The position numbers were made by a program, and so were the translations under genes. This document shows, piece after piece, positions 20,430 through 29,613 of a stretch of DNA of 29,886 nucleotides. The DNA is taken from NCBI RefSeq assembly GCF_000485595.1, contig NW_014577216.1, forward strand, positions 406,509 to 436,394, given 5' to 3'. The notes below the pieces were generated by a model that was not told the origin of the DNA, did not search any database, and saw only the letters and a list, made by a program, of their open reading frames with translations. The stretch comes from Priapulus caudatus. Lineage: Eukaryota; Priapulida; Priapulimorpha; Priapulimorphida; Priapulidae. Position 1 is the stretch's first letter, and every line of letters starts with the position of its first letter.

Positions 20430-21090
20430 GATCGAATGATTCGATTCACGGTACATCAATCAGTGTGAGTGCAATGGCCGAATGTTGACGTGAAATGCGG
20501 CACGTTCATAGTGCGTTTGCGGAAAATGCCGAAGGGGAACGTTGGTTCAGGTTATTGACAGCGGAGACGAAGTTATATTATTGCGTAAGTGGCCCGGGCA
20601 AAGTCGAATAGAAATGTGACGGCCGCAGGACATGAATGGTAACTGAAATCGCGTGAAACACGCGAGCCGTAAAATTGTGAAAAATCGTCAAAACAAGGTG
20701 AGGTTGCTGGGTGAAACGACGTATTGTTGCACCTTTGCGACAACAAATGACCCCTTTCTTGCTAGAAATTAGTTGACAACAACCTCAAAAAGACCTCTGT
20801 AAAATTTTAAAACTGTACCCCCACATTAACCAAACTCCCGATATGGGGGTGTAAACGCTACTCTGACCGCTACTAATATACCATATATAGTACTCGCGTA
20901 ATAACCGCAAATTTGGCCTCAGATTTCAACCCTGTATTTGCTCTGCGATTTATAAGTGCGCAATACCGTGAGGGGAAATATACTAGGCGCAATACTTGGT
21001 TACGCGATTCAAATTGAGGTGCGGCTTATAGGCGCCCGCGGTAAGTACTATGTCTATGGTCTATCCACCCATCGGATTCATAAACTCGGC
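20430..21090. other. No gene recognised
   Basis: Starts with the palindromic atcgaatgattcgattcac motif, also seen at 29591-29611. The rest is non-coding with moderate GC (20480-20700) and a cgcgtgaaacacgcg hairpin near 20651. A caagGTGAGG at about 20696 could be a splice donor, but no exon can be supported. Confidence 0.45.
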
Positions 21091-21102
21091 GTTGGCCATA
21101 TC

Positions 21103-21317
21103 GCCAACACACTGGCAGCAAGAACAAGCCCGCACGTACAGCACACACGCGGCGACATTGACTATATAATAGATGTAATATATACGTAGTATTATACAGT
21201 TGTATAAGTTATATAGTTATACAGTTGTAATTGTATTATATAGTCAATGGCGCCGCGTGTGTGCTGTACGACAGTACGTGCGCGGTGCGGGCTTGTTCTT
21301 TCTGCCAGTGCGCCAAC
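21103..21317. repeat. Imperfect inverted repeat (about 215 bp)
   Basis: Left arm 21103-21170 (gccaacacactggcag, agaacaagcccgcac, gtacagcacacacgcggcg, cattgactatata) is mirrored by 21236-21317, which has an extra segment of about 20 bp. The AT-rich loop (21171-21235) contains ttatacagttgta and ttatatagtta repeats. Likely a small foldback element. Confidence 0.8.
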
Positions 21318-21606
21318 ATTGTGAAAAAATCAATGCCAATACCAATAGGCCTACTTGATAGCTTCGTAATGATTAATATGTATATACCAATAATTTACTT
21401 GCCAATTTTTTATTACTGACCTGGTAAGGGAGTTATATAATATATTATTACTGACCTAGAAAGTACGGACACCTGCTCGCCTGCACACACGCGTGACGAC
21501 GGGCGACAACCGAACAAACATCAACGCCATCTACCGACCAATATATCATGTGATGAAATTTGTTGAGGTATATAATATAATCGGGAGCACAGATATTAGA
21601 TATTAT

Positions 21607-21712
21607 CATGGGCGAAACTACTGGGGGTCGGGGGGGGGGTCACGACCCCCTGACTTTTATGTGGACCTCCCCAACTTCTGGAAGATCTTATTTTCTGGGA
21701 GGTCCAAAATAG
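21607..21712. repeat. GC-run short repeat
   Basis: tgggggtcgggggggggtc then acgaccccctgac, and later a ggaggtcc/ggacctcc pair. The style is like the other G-run mobile repeats, but boundaries are not definable. Confidence 0.4.
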
Positions 21713-22465
21713 TCCGATAAGAGTTTATTATCGTGAAACATCCATATTTCACAGGTGAAAGTTAAAATAAATAAAAACCCCAGGTGGTCCAGTGCATGCA
21801 GTGTGATAACTGTGATTCAGATATCTAAATAGAACCCTTGTTAATATCATTTAGATTCGACCTACATAGTACATTCAATCTCACATGCATGGAACGAGCA
21901 CGATATTCACCACGCGTTCGCAAGCCAACTGTGTTATAGACACACACACAAAATATAGGCCCATCTTCACACAAGCGGCGCGTCGCGGCGCGGCACCGTT
22001 CACCCTTACCTTCTAATCTATGATATCTTCTGGCGCAGTCTCCACTGACACTGCACGGCGCAGGCCTGGTTTCACGGCGACGGCGAAAGTCAAATGAGTT
22101 TGACTTTTGCCGGCTGACGTGACGGCGAAGACAATTGAACCAATCAACGCGATTGTTTTTTATCACGTGTTCTGGAATCGATATTGAAGCGATTGCAAAG
22201 GATTTTGTTGCAAAGTGTGACTCAAGGAAGGTCACATTTAGTTTCAAACACTGTTCTCTGTTTTCACGTGTCAGACATTTTCATCATTATTATTTTCCTC
22301 TTCATCTTAATCATGCTAACTGTGTCACACAGTTAGCACAGTCTGTGTGTAGCTTTACTACTAGCTTAATCTAATTAATAAAACATTTTGGTATTTTATG
22401 TATACATGATCCTAGTAATGTCATTCATGACATCACAATTATGCAACACTTCCATTAACACGCTG
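21713..22465. other. No gene recognised; two small palindromes
   Basis: Contains a 14-bp hairpin with one mismatch at 22081-22112 (cggcgaaagtcaaa) and a perfect 25-base palindrome at 22314-22338 (tgctaactgtgt, C, acacagttagca). The 140-codon minus-strand frame at 21825-22247 has no recognisable domain and crosses the first hairpin; I do not call it. Confidence 0.5.
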
Positions 22466-22470
22466 AAATA

Positions 22471-22556
22471 CGTGATATTGAACCAATACGTGATATTGAA
22501 CCAATACGTGATATTGAACCGTGTATATGCGTGATATAACCGTGATACGTGATATT
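22471..22556. repeat. 18-bp tandem repeat
   Basis: Three near-perfect copies of tacgtgatattgaaccaa followed by diverged cgtgatata copies. Confidence 0.85.
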
Positions 22557-23579
22557 CGCTCGCCCGCAGATCCGCTATTGGCTGCTTATGACCCCCCAAC
22601 TTTCAACACGTGGTTGCGCCCTTGAAATATCATATAACATTCTGGTCATTATGGTGTTATATGATATCTATGATCGGAATTATAGATGATATAGACCTTA
22701 GACATTGGAATAAACATTTGTTTGTGTCATACTACTCGCAAATGTGTTCTATATTTTGTTTTGTGCTCCCTACAATTTCCTTTGACAATAAAATTTGGTT
22801 TGCAGTGGGCATGCATGAAAGCCAAACCTTATATATACAGATACCTATTATATATGCTACATAAAGGGTATGGGAAAATCGGGAAGATTGAATACAAACA
22901 CTTTATAGTAAGAAATTTATACTGGTATAAGACACATTCAATGATACAATGCATTGAAGTTCGGGGAGATTGTTAGGGATGCCTTATAATAGAGACATAT
23001 ATATATATATATATATATATATCACAACTTCATACAAAACTTCTCGTGAATACGTCGTCTTTACATATTAAGTGTATAATTTCAACTAAATAGCGATGTC
23101 TTTTGGCATGTAATACGCAAATGCGAACACAGGTTTAGCGATAATTCGGGAAGACTGACGGACGCGGTGTTGATGCATCCTGACCTGAGCAAGTTTCTGG
23201 CGGGGGGGGGGGCGTGCAGAATTAATCTCGTAACCTCACTGAGTAACGAATAACTATAATTTGTTTACGGGTCCAAAACGCAAACTAAGCACATGGTGGA
23301 ATTCAACTGAGTAAATAAATTTGTTTTCTTGTGTGCCACGTTTATTCAAGGGTTGTTTACATTAATTATGCATACGTTTAATTTTTGATTTTTAAAACTA
23401 GCGGGTAGCCCGGGGGGCACTCGCCTCGGAACTGGGTAGGGGAATGCGGCTGCCTCGGGGACCTTGAAAACTTGACCCTGTCGCAAACCGCTTTACGCCC
23501 TAAAATACACCCTGTCCCAATATACTGCACTAAAAATTATACCCTGTTGCAATATTGCACACTTCGGTTATGTCCTGTC
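22557..23579. other. No gene recognised
   Basis: AT-rich, with a pure (TA)n at about 22997-23022 and G-runs at 23201-23213 and 23411-23418. No coding or structural signal was seen. Confidence 0.5.
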
Positions 23580-23735
23580 CTGACAATATAGGCAGATATT
23601 GGTCCAATATAGGCCTGGTGATATATTGGCCCAATATTGTTTTGCCAATATTGGGCCGATATTCGACCAATATCTGCCTATATTGGTCCAATATTGGCAT
23701 GGTGATATTGGCCTAATATTGGCAAAACAATTATG
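23580..23735. repeat. CCAATATTGG palindrome cluster
   Basis: Dense ATTGG/CCAAT motifs in both orientations. aatataggcagatattggtc near 23586 is the reverse complement of sequence near 23670-23690 (gaccaatatctgcctatatt), with further caatattggc copies between and after. Confidence 0.85.
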
Positions 23736-23842
23736 CTTTCAGCTTGATGGGTGGGTATCTAGATAACCCTGTGCCAATAATGATGTTCGGAAAATATATA
23801 CCCTGTCCAGCGTCACGTCCCCAGTGGAGTGCCCCCCCCCCT

Positions 23843-23980
23843 CAGGGGCGTGTGCTCGCGCAGAAAACGCATCTAAAGGGGTCTAATTTCAAAATTTTTC
23901 TGGGGGAGGGCCCCCCACACGTGCTCTCAAGTTTGGGTTACGGTTAGACCCCCCTGGTACAAATCCTGTACACGCCCCTG
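23843..23980 (-). mobile_element. CAGGGGCG-family element, copy B (opposite orientation)
   Basis: Read on the minus strand it is collinear with 27768-27958: CAGGGGCGTGTACAGGATT, accaggggggtctaaccg, taacccaaacttg, gagcacgtg, tgaaattagacccc, agatgcgttttctgcgcgag, ending ACGCCCCTG. Both ends carry CAGGGGCGTG or its complement. Flanking 5-mers do not match. Confidence 0.8.
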
Positions 23981-24450
23981 CACCGGGGGGGGGGGGTAGT
24001 AACTGCTGCCTCCCGAAGCCTGTCACATCCAGAATTACGGCGTACAAACTTTCCCCACCTCTCCCTCTCTCGTGACGTATTCTCTTATATTCCGATCTAG
24101 AGACTTAATTGTGTCCGTTGGTGTCGTACGTAAGTAATCATAAAAATATCCTAATTAGCGGAAACGAGCAGTCAGTTTTCTCGCAACACTCGGCTCATAT
24201 GCACGCTTCTTATTTTTTTCTAGGGTTCTAGGTTTTTTCTATGGCAGTTTTCAGAACATTTTTTACTCAACTTACATGAGCATGCAAGCACCATTAAAAG
24301 ACTGTCCATGTCGTTTGGCTAAAGCACAATACTATAGTAGCTGGAAGTATTTATTTATATCTCGTTAAACTCATATGAAACGATGTGGACAAAAATGAGA
24401 TTGCCCCTGTTATATATTGTTACTATTGTTGTTGTTGTTAACGTTACTAT
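23981..24450. other. No gene recognised
   Basis: Begins with a G-run (23985-23997), then unremarkable non-coding DNA with short T-runs near 24210-24240. No supportable feature. Confidence 0.45.
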
Positions 24451-24454
24451 TATT

Positions 24455-24965
24455 ACCTCCGCCAAGGGGTTGGCAGGAGGTTATGTTTTCACCGACGTAC
24501 GTTTGTTGGTTTGTGGGTTTCTTTGTGTACAGCGTCAACTGAAAAGTTATGGACGGATTGTCATAAAATTTTCAGGATAGGTCAGAAATGGGCCAACTTA
24601 GAACTGATTAGATTTTGGTGGTGATCCGGATCCAATTAATTAATTAATAACATTTTCAGGATAGGTTAGAAATGGGGTAACTTAGAATTGATTACATATT
24701 GGTGGTGATCCGGATCCAATTAATTAATTAATTAATAAAATTTTCAGGATACGTCAGAAATCGGGTAACTTAGAATTGATGACATTTTAGTGGTGATCCG
24801 GATCCAATTAATTAATTAATTAATTAAATTTTCAGGATGTCAGAAATCGGGTAACTTAGAATTGATTACATTTTGGTCGTCATCCGGATCCAATTAATTA
24901 TTTAATTAATAAATTAATTAATAAAAATTTTCACAGTGACAGGATTGAGCTGCCTTGGCGGAGGT
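24455..24965 (+). mobile_element. Element with perfect 13-bp terminal inverted repeats and internal tandem repeats
   Basis: Ends are ACCTCCGCCAAGG (24455-24467) and CCTTGGCGGAGGT (24953-24965), exact reverse complements. The interior holds four copies of an 82-88 bp unit (ttttcaggat at 24571, 24653, 24741 and 24828), each with gtgatccggatccaattaat followed by (TTAA)n. gatccggatc is itself a palindrome. No open frame encodes a transposase. I recall similar CCTCCGCCAAGG repeats in other marine animals but cannot name the family. Confidence 0.75.
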
Positions 24966-25288
24966 CTGTGCTCTCCAAGTGCTTTAGTTATTATTATTAT
25001 TATCATCATCATCGTTATCATCGTCATCACAACGACCATCGTGTACGTGTTTGATGTCTCAAAAATAAAAATAAACTCGTAACCAACGCGATTGCAGCGA
25101 AGGTGTTCATTGCTCTTTATTAATGATAACATCATCAAGCAATGCCCTAATATTAAACCTATCAACAGGTTCCCTTCGCGGCCTGCCGCACGCCCCATGG
25201 CACAATCACATAGTGGCATTTTCCAGCATACAAACAAGTGATGACGTCAGCAAGCCATATAAAAACACACGGTGGGCTCAATAAATGC

Positions 25289-25381
25289 TTGATACACATC
25301 AAGAGTAGATAATATAACATCTACTCTAAGTTAGATTAGATTTATATTTAGTAAGTTATATTATCTACTATTGATACACAT
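25289..25381. mobile_element. Miniature inverted-repeat insertion (71 bp) with 11-bp direct repeats
   Basis: ttgatacacat occurs at 25289-25299 and 25371-25381. Between them, agtagataatataac (25304-25318) is the perfect reverse complement of gttatattatctact (25355-25369). The left part is also a small hairpin (agagtagat ... atctactct). Size and flanking repeats fit a tiny non-autonomous insertion. Confidence 0.7.
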
Positions 25382-25540
25382 GTAAATCTAGACAGCGTGA
25401 ACCGAAGTGAAAGACTCTATACAGTCCATACATATACTACGGCTGCAACTAGGGTGCTGTGCCGATGAGGCACGAGACGCGAATGGTTCGTTAAGAAGTG
25501 ATAGGATAGGAGCGCCGATGGCTCCATCCATGCAGCCTGT

Positions 25541-25809
25541 TCTGCTAGCATCTATGACAAATACGACATACGCTCTCCTATGACACTATTTCTCATAGGA
25601 AGATTCTTCTTATGACTAATATTGTTGTATGTGTTGTGCGCATCATATGAGTTTAGGAGCGCTATTATGAACGCAAGCAGTGAATTTCAGCTGTAAAGCG
25701 GAACGAAGTTGACTCGCCAATATTTGTCATAGGAAGAATCTTCCTATGACAAATAGTGTCATAGGAGAGCGTATATGCGTATGTCGTATTTGTCATAGAT
25801 GCGAGCAGA
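25541..25809. mobile_element. Foldback element with internal palindromes
   Basis: Arms 25541-25624 and 25718-25809 are reverse complements (tctgct-gcatctatgacaaa, tacgacatacg, ctctcctatgacactattt, cataggaagattctt). The right arm carries an extra tatacg-type insertion of about 6 bp. Within the right arm, tgtcataggaaga then atcttcctatgaca forms a near-perfect palindrome at 25725-25751. No coding capacity. Confidence 0.8.
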
Positions 25810-25885
25810 ATATGTTGATCCATGTGACCAACACTTCACTCCGGGTCCGCAATAGGGAGAGAAGAACAGATATAGCCTATAGGTA

Positions 25886-26140
25886 GTGCTAGCGGTAAAT
25901 TGCCACTTCGTCTACAACCATTTGGTCCACTGTTCACTTGGTCTAATTGGCAGTAAATCAAAAGGGTCCATGACCCCCTGACCTCTGTCTGCCCTGGCTC
26001 ATTAGGATTGGATTACGGTTAGTATTAGAGTTAGGGTTAGGGTTAGGGTTAGTCAGAAATAGCTAAACGAGCCAGGTCAAACAGAGGTCAGGCTAGTAGA
26101 CCAATTGGTTGTAGACGAAACGCCAATAAACCGTGCTAGC
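25886..26140. mobile_element. Imperfect foldback element with telomere-like loop
   Basis: Left arm 25886-26010 and right arm 26062-26140 share gtgctagc, ttcgtctacaacca, ttggtc, cctgacctctgt and ctggctc in inverted order; the left arm has about 45 extra bases. The loop carries GGTTAG units at 26030-26053. Ends are diverged and no target duplication was identified. Confidence 0.7.
26030..26053 (+). repeat. Telomere-like (TTAGGG)n tract
   Basis: gttagggttagggttaggg followed by ttag, preceded by degenerate units (ggttagtattagag). It lies in the loop of the foldback at 25886-26140. Confidence 0.9.
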
Positions 26141-26222
26141 GCATAGAGTGCCGTAGTCACACGGCGGTGCGAAGCAGGCTTCATCGGAATACGGCCAACT
26201 TCTTATTTAGTTCCCTATATAA

Positions 26223-26266
26223 ATCAGGAGTGAATAACAATAGATCTATTATTATTCACTCATGAT
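26223..26266. repeat. Short hairpin, TCAGGAGTGAATAA family
   Basis: 44 bp with two 22-bp arms, two mismatches and no loop: atcaggagtgaataacaa on the left and ttattattcactcatgat on the right. Same arm sequence as 26955-27018. Confidence 0.85.
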
Positions 26267-26742
26267 ATAAATGTGATCTTCGTCAATTTCCCACGGCTGT
26301 ATTACATAAAATTTGTTTAACGTGAGGGCACAAGTGTGAAAGGTGTCATAATGCAGCACTTTGGTGACAAACAACGTAATATGCCCGCAATGGATACTTT
26401 AGGACATACATAATATAGACATACGATGCGTTCTAGTTGTAACACAGTGTAGTGGAATCAATATAGAAAGAATACTTTGTGTTTATAGTACAAAATGTAT
26501 ACAATGTTCAACTTCACGCGCACGCAATGCTCGACCAATGCAATGCTCTATAAGCAAACGTTTGCAACCCTCATGTCGCATACTTTCTTCTTCTTCTTTT
26601 ATAGCGAAATCCAAAATAAAGAGAGAAAAACGTTCACCCTTATAGGATCTGATCCTGGGTTATTACGTACTCACCGCGAAGAAGATGGCTAATGCAATCG
26701 CTATTAAATCAAGAGCACTGAATTGCATTGAATGGCACGAGC
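26267..26742. other. No gene recognised
   Basis: Non-coding. The 65-codon frame at 26495-26692 has no recognisable domain. Confidence 0.5.
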
Positions 26743-27221
26743 AATAATGAGAGTTGACTGTCAGTAGACCGGCGCCCATCAACTAGCACTAGGATAATAT
26801 CAGGAGTGTCATAATATAGTCTATATTATAATATATTAAGTGTCTAATATAGTCATTATGGCGCCCATAATTATAATATAGACTATATTATAATATATTA
26901 TATATTATAACATATAATATATAATAATATAATGATATAATATAATATAATATAGTCAGGAGTGAATAATAATAGATGATTCTATTAGTGTGATAATCTA
27001 TTATTATTCGCTCCTGACATAGTCTATATTATAATATATAAAATATTATAATATAGTCAGGAGTCTATCAATACGGATACTATAAAATATTGATAGACTC
27101 CTGATATAGTCTACATTATAATATATAATATATTATAATATAGACCATATTATGACACTCCTGATATTATCCTAGTGCTAGTTGATGGGCGCCGGTCTAC
27201 TGACAGTCAACTCTCATTATT
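26743..27221. repeat. Long AT-rich palindrome with nested hairpins (about 480 bp)
   Basis: The outer arms (aataatgagagttgactgtc from 26743, its complement ending at 27221) are near-perfect over about 90 bp and include agaccggcgcccatcaac, tagcactaggataatatc and aggagtgtcataatatag. Inside are hairpins at 26955-26977/26996-27018 (gtcaggagtgaataataa arms) and 27057-27073/27088-27104 (tcaggagtctatcaata arms), separated by TATAATATA repeats. No coding potential. Confidence 0.9.
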
Positions 27222-27762
27222 AATTAACAAAATAATTATTATTAAAGTTCATTATATCGTATTCTCCTTGAGTTGGGCTGTTTTTTTTCCCCGCAACGCT
27301 GTGAATCCCTTAGTTTTAGTCTTGATAACGAAAGGGGAAAGATGGCGGTGCGTATGTCGTTACCCAGTCGCAAAGCGACATAAGTTTATGCGTTCAGTCC
27401 GTCTCGACCACAAGAAATTACGATAACCCACTCTGACCAGTAACAGGGGGTGAAGATACAACACATAAACTATACACAGTAAAATTTAAGGCACGTCCAT
27501 ATTTCCGACCCTTACTTTTGAATTTGAAAATGCCAGCCAACATTAACATGAACACGTAGACGATCAATATCTCTGGCGTTTAGGCCATTTCGTGTAGGAG
27601 CAAAGCACTGGAATTTGCCTCACTGAACAGTCAAAAAGTCACCATAAAATTACTTATTTACACCTCTTTAGAAAGTACATTTCATGTTTCTTTCTAAGTG
27701 ACCAGCTTCATGTTGGCACAGTGCTCATGTGGTGAAATCCTAGCTTGCACTACCTCTATAAT
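27222..27762. other. No gene recognised
   Basis: Mixed-composition non-coding sequence. A 13-codon frame follows gggaaagATGGCGG at about 27341, but nothing supports it as an exon. Confidence 0.5.
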
Positions 27763-27767
27763 ATTCA

Positions 27768-27958
27768 CAGGGGCGTGTACAGGATTGTACCAGGGAGGGG
27801 GGTCTAACCGTAACCCAAACTTGCAAGCACGTGGAGGGGGGGTCTGGGGGGCCCTAGCACAGAAATTTTTTGAAATTAGACCCCCTTAGATGCGTTTTCT
27901 GCGCGAGCAGGGGGGAGTCCAGACCCCCTGGACCCCCCCCCCCCTGTACACGCCCCTG
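27768..27958 (+). mobile_element. CAGGGGCG-family element, copy A, with 5-bp target duplication
   Basis: 191 bp beginning CAGGGGCGTGTACAGG and ending CCTGTACACGCCCCTG, a 16-bp perfect terminal inverted repeat. It is flanked by ATTCA at 27763-27767 and 27959-27963. The interior is G-run rich and shares the agatgcgttttctgcgcgag core with copies at 10215-10352 and 23843-23980. It encodes nothing, so mobilisation would need an external transposase. Confidence 0.85.
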
Positions 27959-27963
27959 ATTCA

Positions 27964-28390
27964 GCTTGAAAAACTATCAACTACCACTACTACTACTGAC
28001 AAGTGACTTGCATATACACTCTCTCTTGAATTATGACACATATACATAATGTTACAACGTAATGTTACAGTTTCAGCTGACCCTTATCAAAGACCGCATA
28101 GAATATAACCGTATATCGTCATTGCCCTCATTATATCCACATATATGATAACAGCACATATGCATGAAATGTCTATAAACACAGCGAGCTAGCATCCGGC
28201 ATATTTGGCCAGCTAGCAAACAATAACTTGAGGAACCGTATGAAGCCCCTTCTATACAATATACCCCGGTGATTCCATATATGCAAACATTGTTTACACG
28301 CTATACTTCTGACATGCCTTAACACGCCGTATAAAACCGTTAATAAACTAGAAAGGGCAGTTGGCGCCAACTACATGTATCCCCCGTGTT
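27964..28390. other. No gene recognised
   Basis: Non-coding AT-rich DNA. No structure seen. Confidence 0.5.
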
Positions 28391-28887
28391 CTCCAAAAGA
28401 TGTGTAAGTATACGAAGTTTGGTCGCACTAGGTCAATTAGGGGCCGAGTTATAGAACGGAAGGGAAATATGATGAAGGTCAAGGTGAAGGTCAAAGTCAA
28501 ATAAAGGTTGCAGTGACCTGGTTTTGGTACGCTGCTCACCTTCTCCCCAAGATGTGTAAGTATACCAAGTTTGGTCGCGCTAGGTCAATTAGGGGCCGAG
28601 TTAGAGAGCGAAAAGGAAATATGATCAAGGTCAAGGTAAAAGTCAAATAAAGGTCGCAGTGACCTGGTTTTGGTACGCTGCTCACCTTCTCCCCAAGATG
28701 TGTAAGTATACCGAGTTTGGTAGCGCTAGGTCAATTAGGGGTCAAGTTATAGAGCGGAAGAGAAATATGATCAAGGTCAAGATAAAGGTCAAATAAAGGT
28801 CGCAGTGACCTGGTTTTGGTACGCTGTTCACCTTCTCCCCAAGATGTGTAAGTATAACAAGTTTGGTAGCGCCAAGTCAATTAGGGG
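28391..28887 (+). repeat. About 146-151 bp tandem repeat carrying AGGTCA-type motifs
   Basis: agatgtgtaagtata recurs at 28399, 28550, 28696 and 28842 (periods 151, 146 and 146). Each full unit has gtttggt(c/a)gcgctaggtcaa, ttaggggc(c)gag, atatgatcaaggtcaag, tcaaataaaggtcgcagtg and acctggttttggtacgctg. The fourth unit is cut off at about 28887, where the large repeat copy 3 begins. Confidence 0.93.
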
Positions 28888-29264
28888 TAGGTGAGCTCTT
28901 ACGGGGGTGGGGGGGGAGAAGATAGACAGAAGGACAGACACAAAAACAGACTCGCCCTTTATGTAAGATATATATATATATATACACCCACACAATCATT
29001 CATCTGTCCATCCATCTATCCACCCATGCACCCATCCAGCCACCCACTGGTAAATTCATCCAGCCGTTTATCAGTGTGTCTGTGGTCGGTCCATCCATCT
29101 ACCCAGCAATCCACGCGGGCCAAGCCTAGTTTAGCACCTCGGATTAGTTGCTTTGATTTGCTTTGACTCAACAAACTTTCAAAACAAGGGAACAAACGCC
29201 ATTTGTAAATATTTGTTATGTATGGCATGTTTTTTGTTTCATAATTCGATTTTTGTTTTATGGT

Positions 29265-29455
29265 TGATTTATCACACGAATAACATTCGATTTATCACAT
29301 ATATATACCATTTGATTTATCACATATAACATTCGATTTATCACATATAACATTTGATTTATCACATATAACATTTGATTTATCACATATAACATTCGAT
29401 TTATCACATATAACATTTGATTTATTGCATATAACATTTGATTTATCACATATAA
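29265..29455 (+). repeat. 21-bp minisatellite
   Basis: About nine copies of tttatcacatataacattcga or the tttga variant in tandem. On the minus strand it gives a QMLYVIN peptide repeat that is an artefact, since 21 is divisible by three. Confidence 0.92.
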
Positions 29456-29586
29456 TATTTGATTATTTAATCATATGTTATATGCAATAAATCGACAATA
29501 ATTCCCTGTTTTAAATGTTCACATTATTTGATTTTATATCAGAAAAGAGAATCAAACCATTCGATCCTGGCATCAAACCATTCGAT

Positions 29587-29613
29587 CCGTGAATCGAATG
29601 ATTCGATTCACGG
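29587..29613. repeat. Perfect 27-base palindrome
   Basis: ccgtgaatcgaat, G, attcgattcacgg: 13-bp arms around one central base. A partial copy lies at 20430-20451, just after the polypyrimidine tract. Confidence 0.9.

Noticed and set aside
19762-20439. 225-codon Pro/Ser/Leu-rich frame
   Set aside because: Produced by the polypyrimidine tract; low complexity with no domain, and it lies in a suspected indel-rich region.
21825-22247. 140-codon minus-strand frame rich in Arg and Cys
   Set aside because: No recognisable domain, crosses a hairpin with repeat-like character, and has no splice or promoter support. A protein search could reopen this.
27341-27382. Short frame after gggaaagATGGCGG as a possible first exon
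   Set aside because: Only 13 codons before a stop, with no in-frame donor that continues into recognisable coding sequence.
29258-29449. QMLYVIN-repeat peptide on the minus strand
   Set aside because: Artefact of a 21-bp minisatellite whose unit length is divisible by three.
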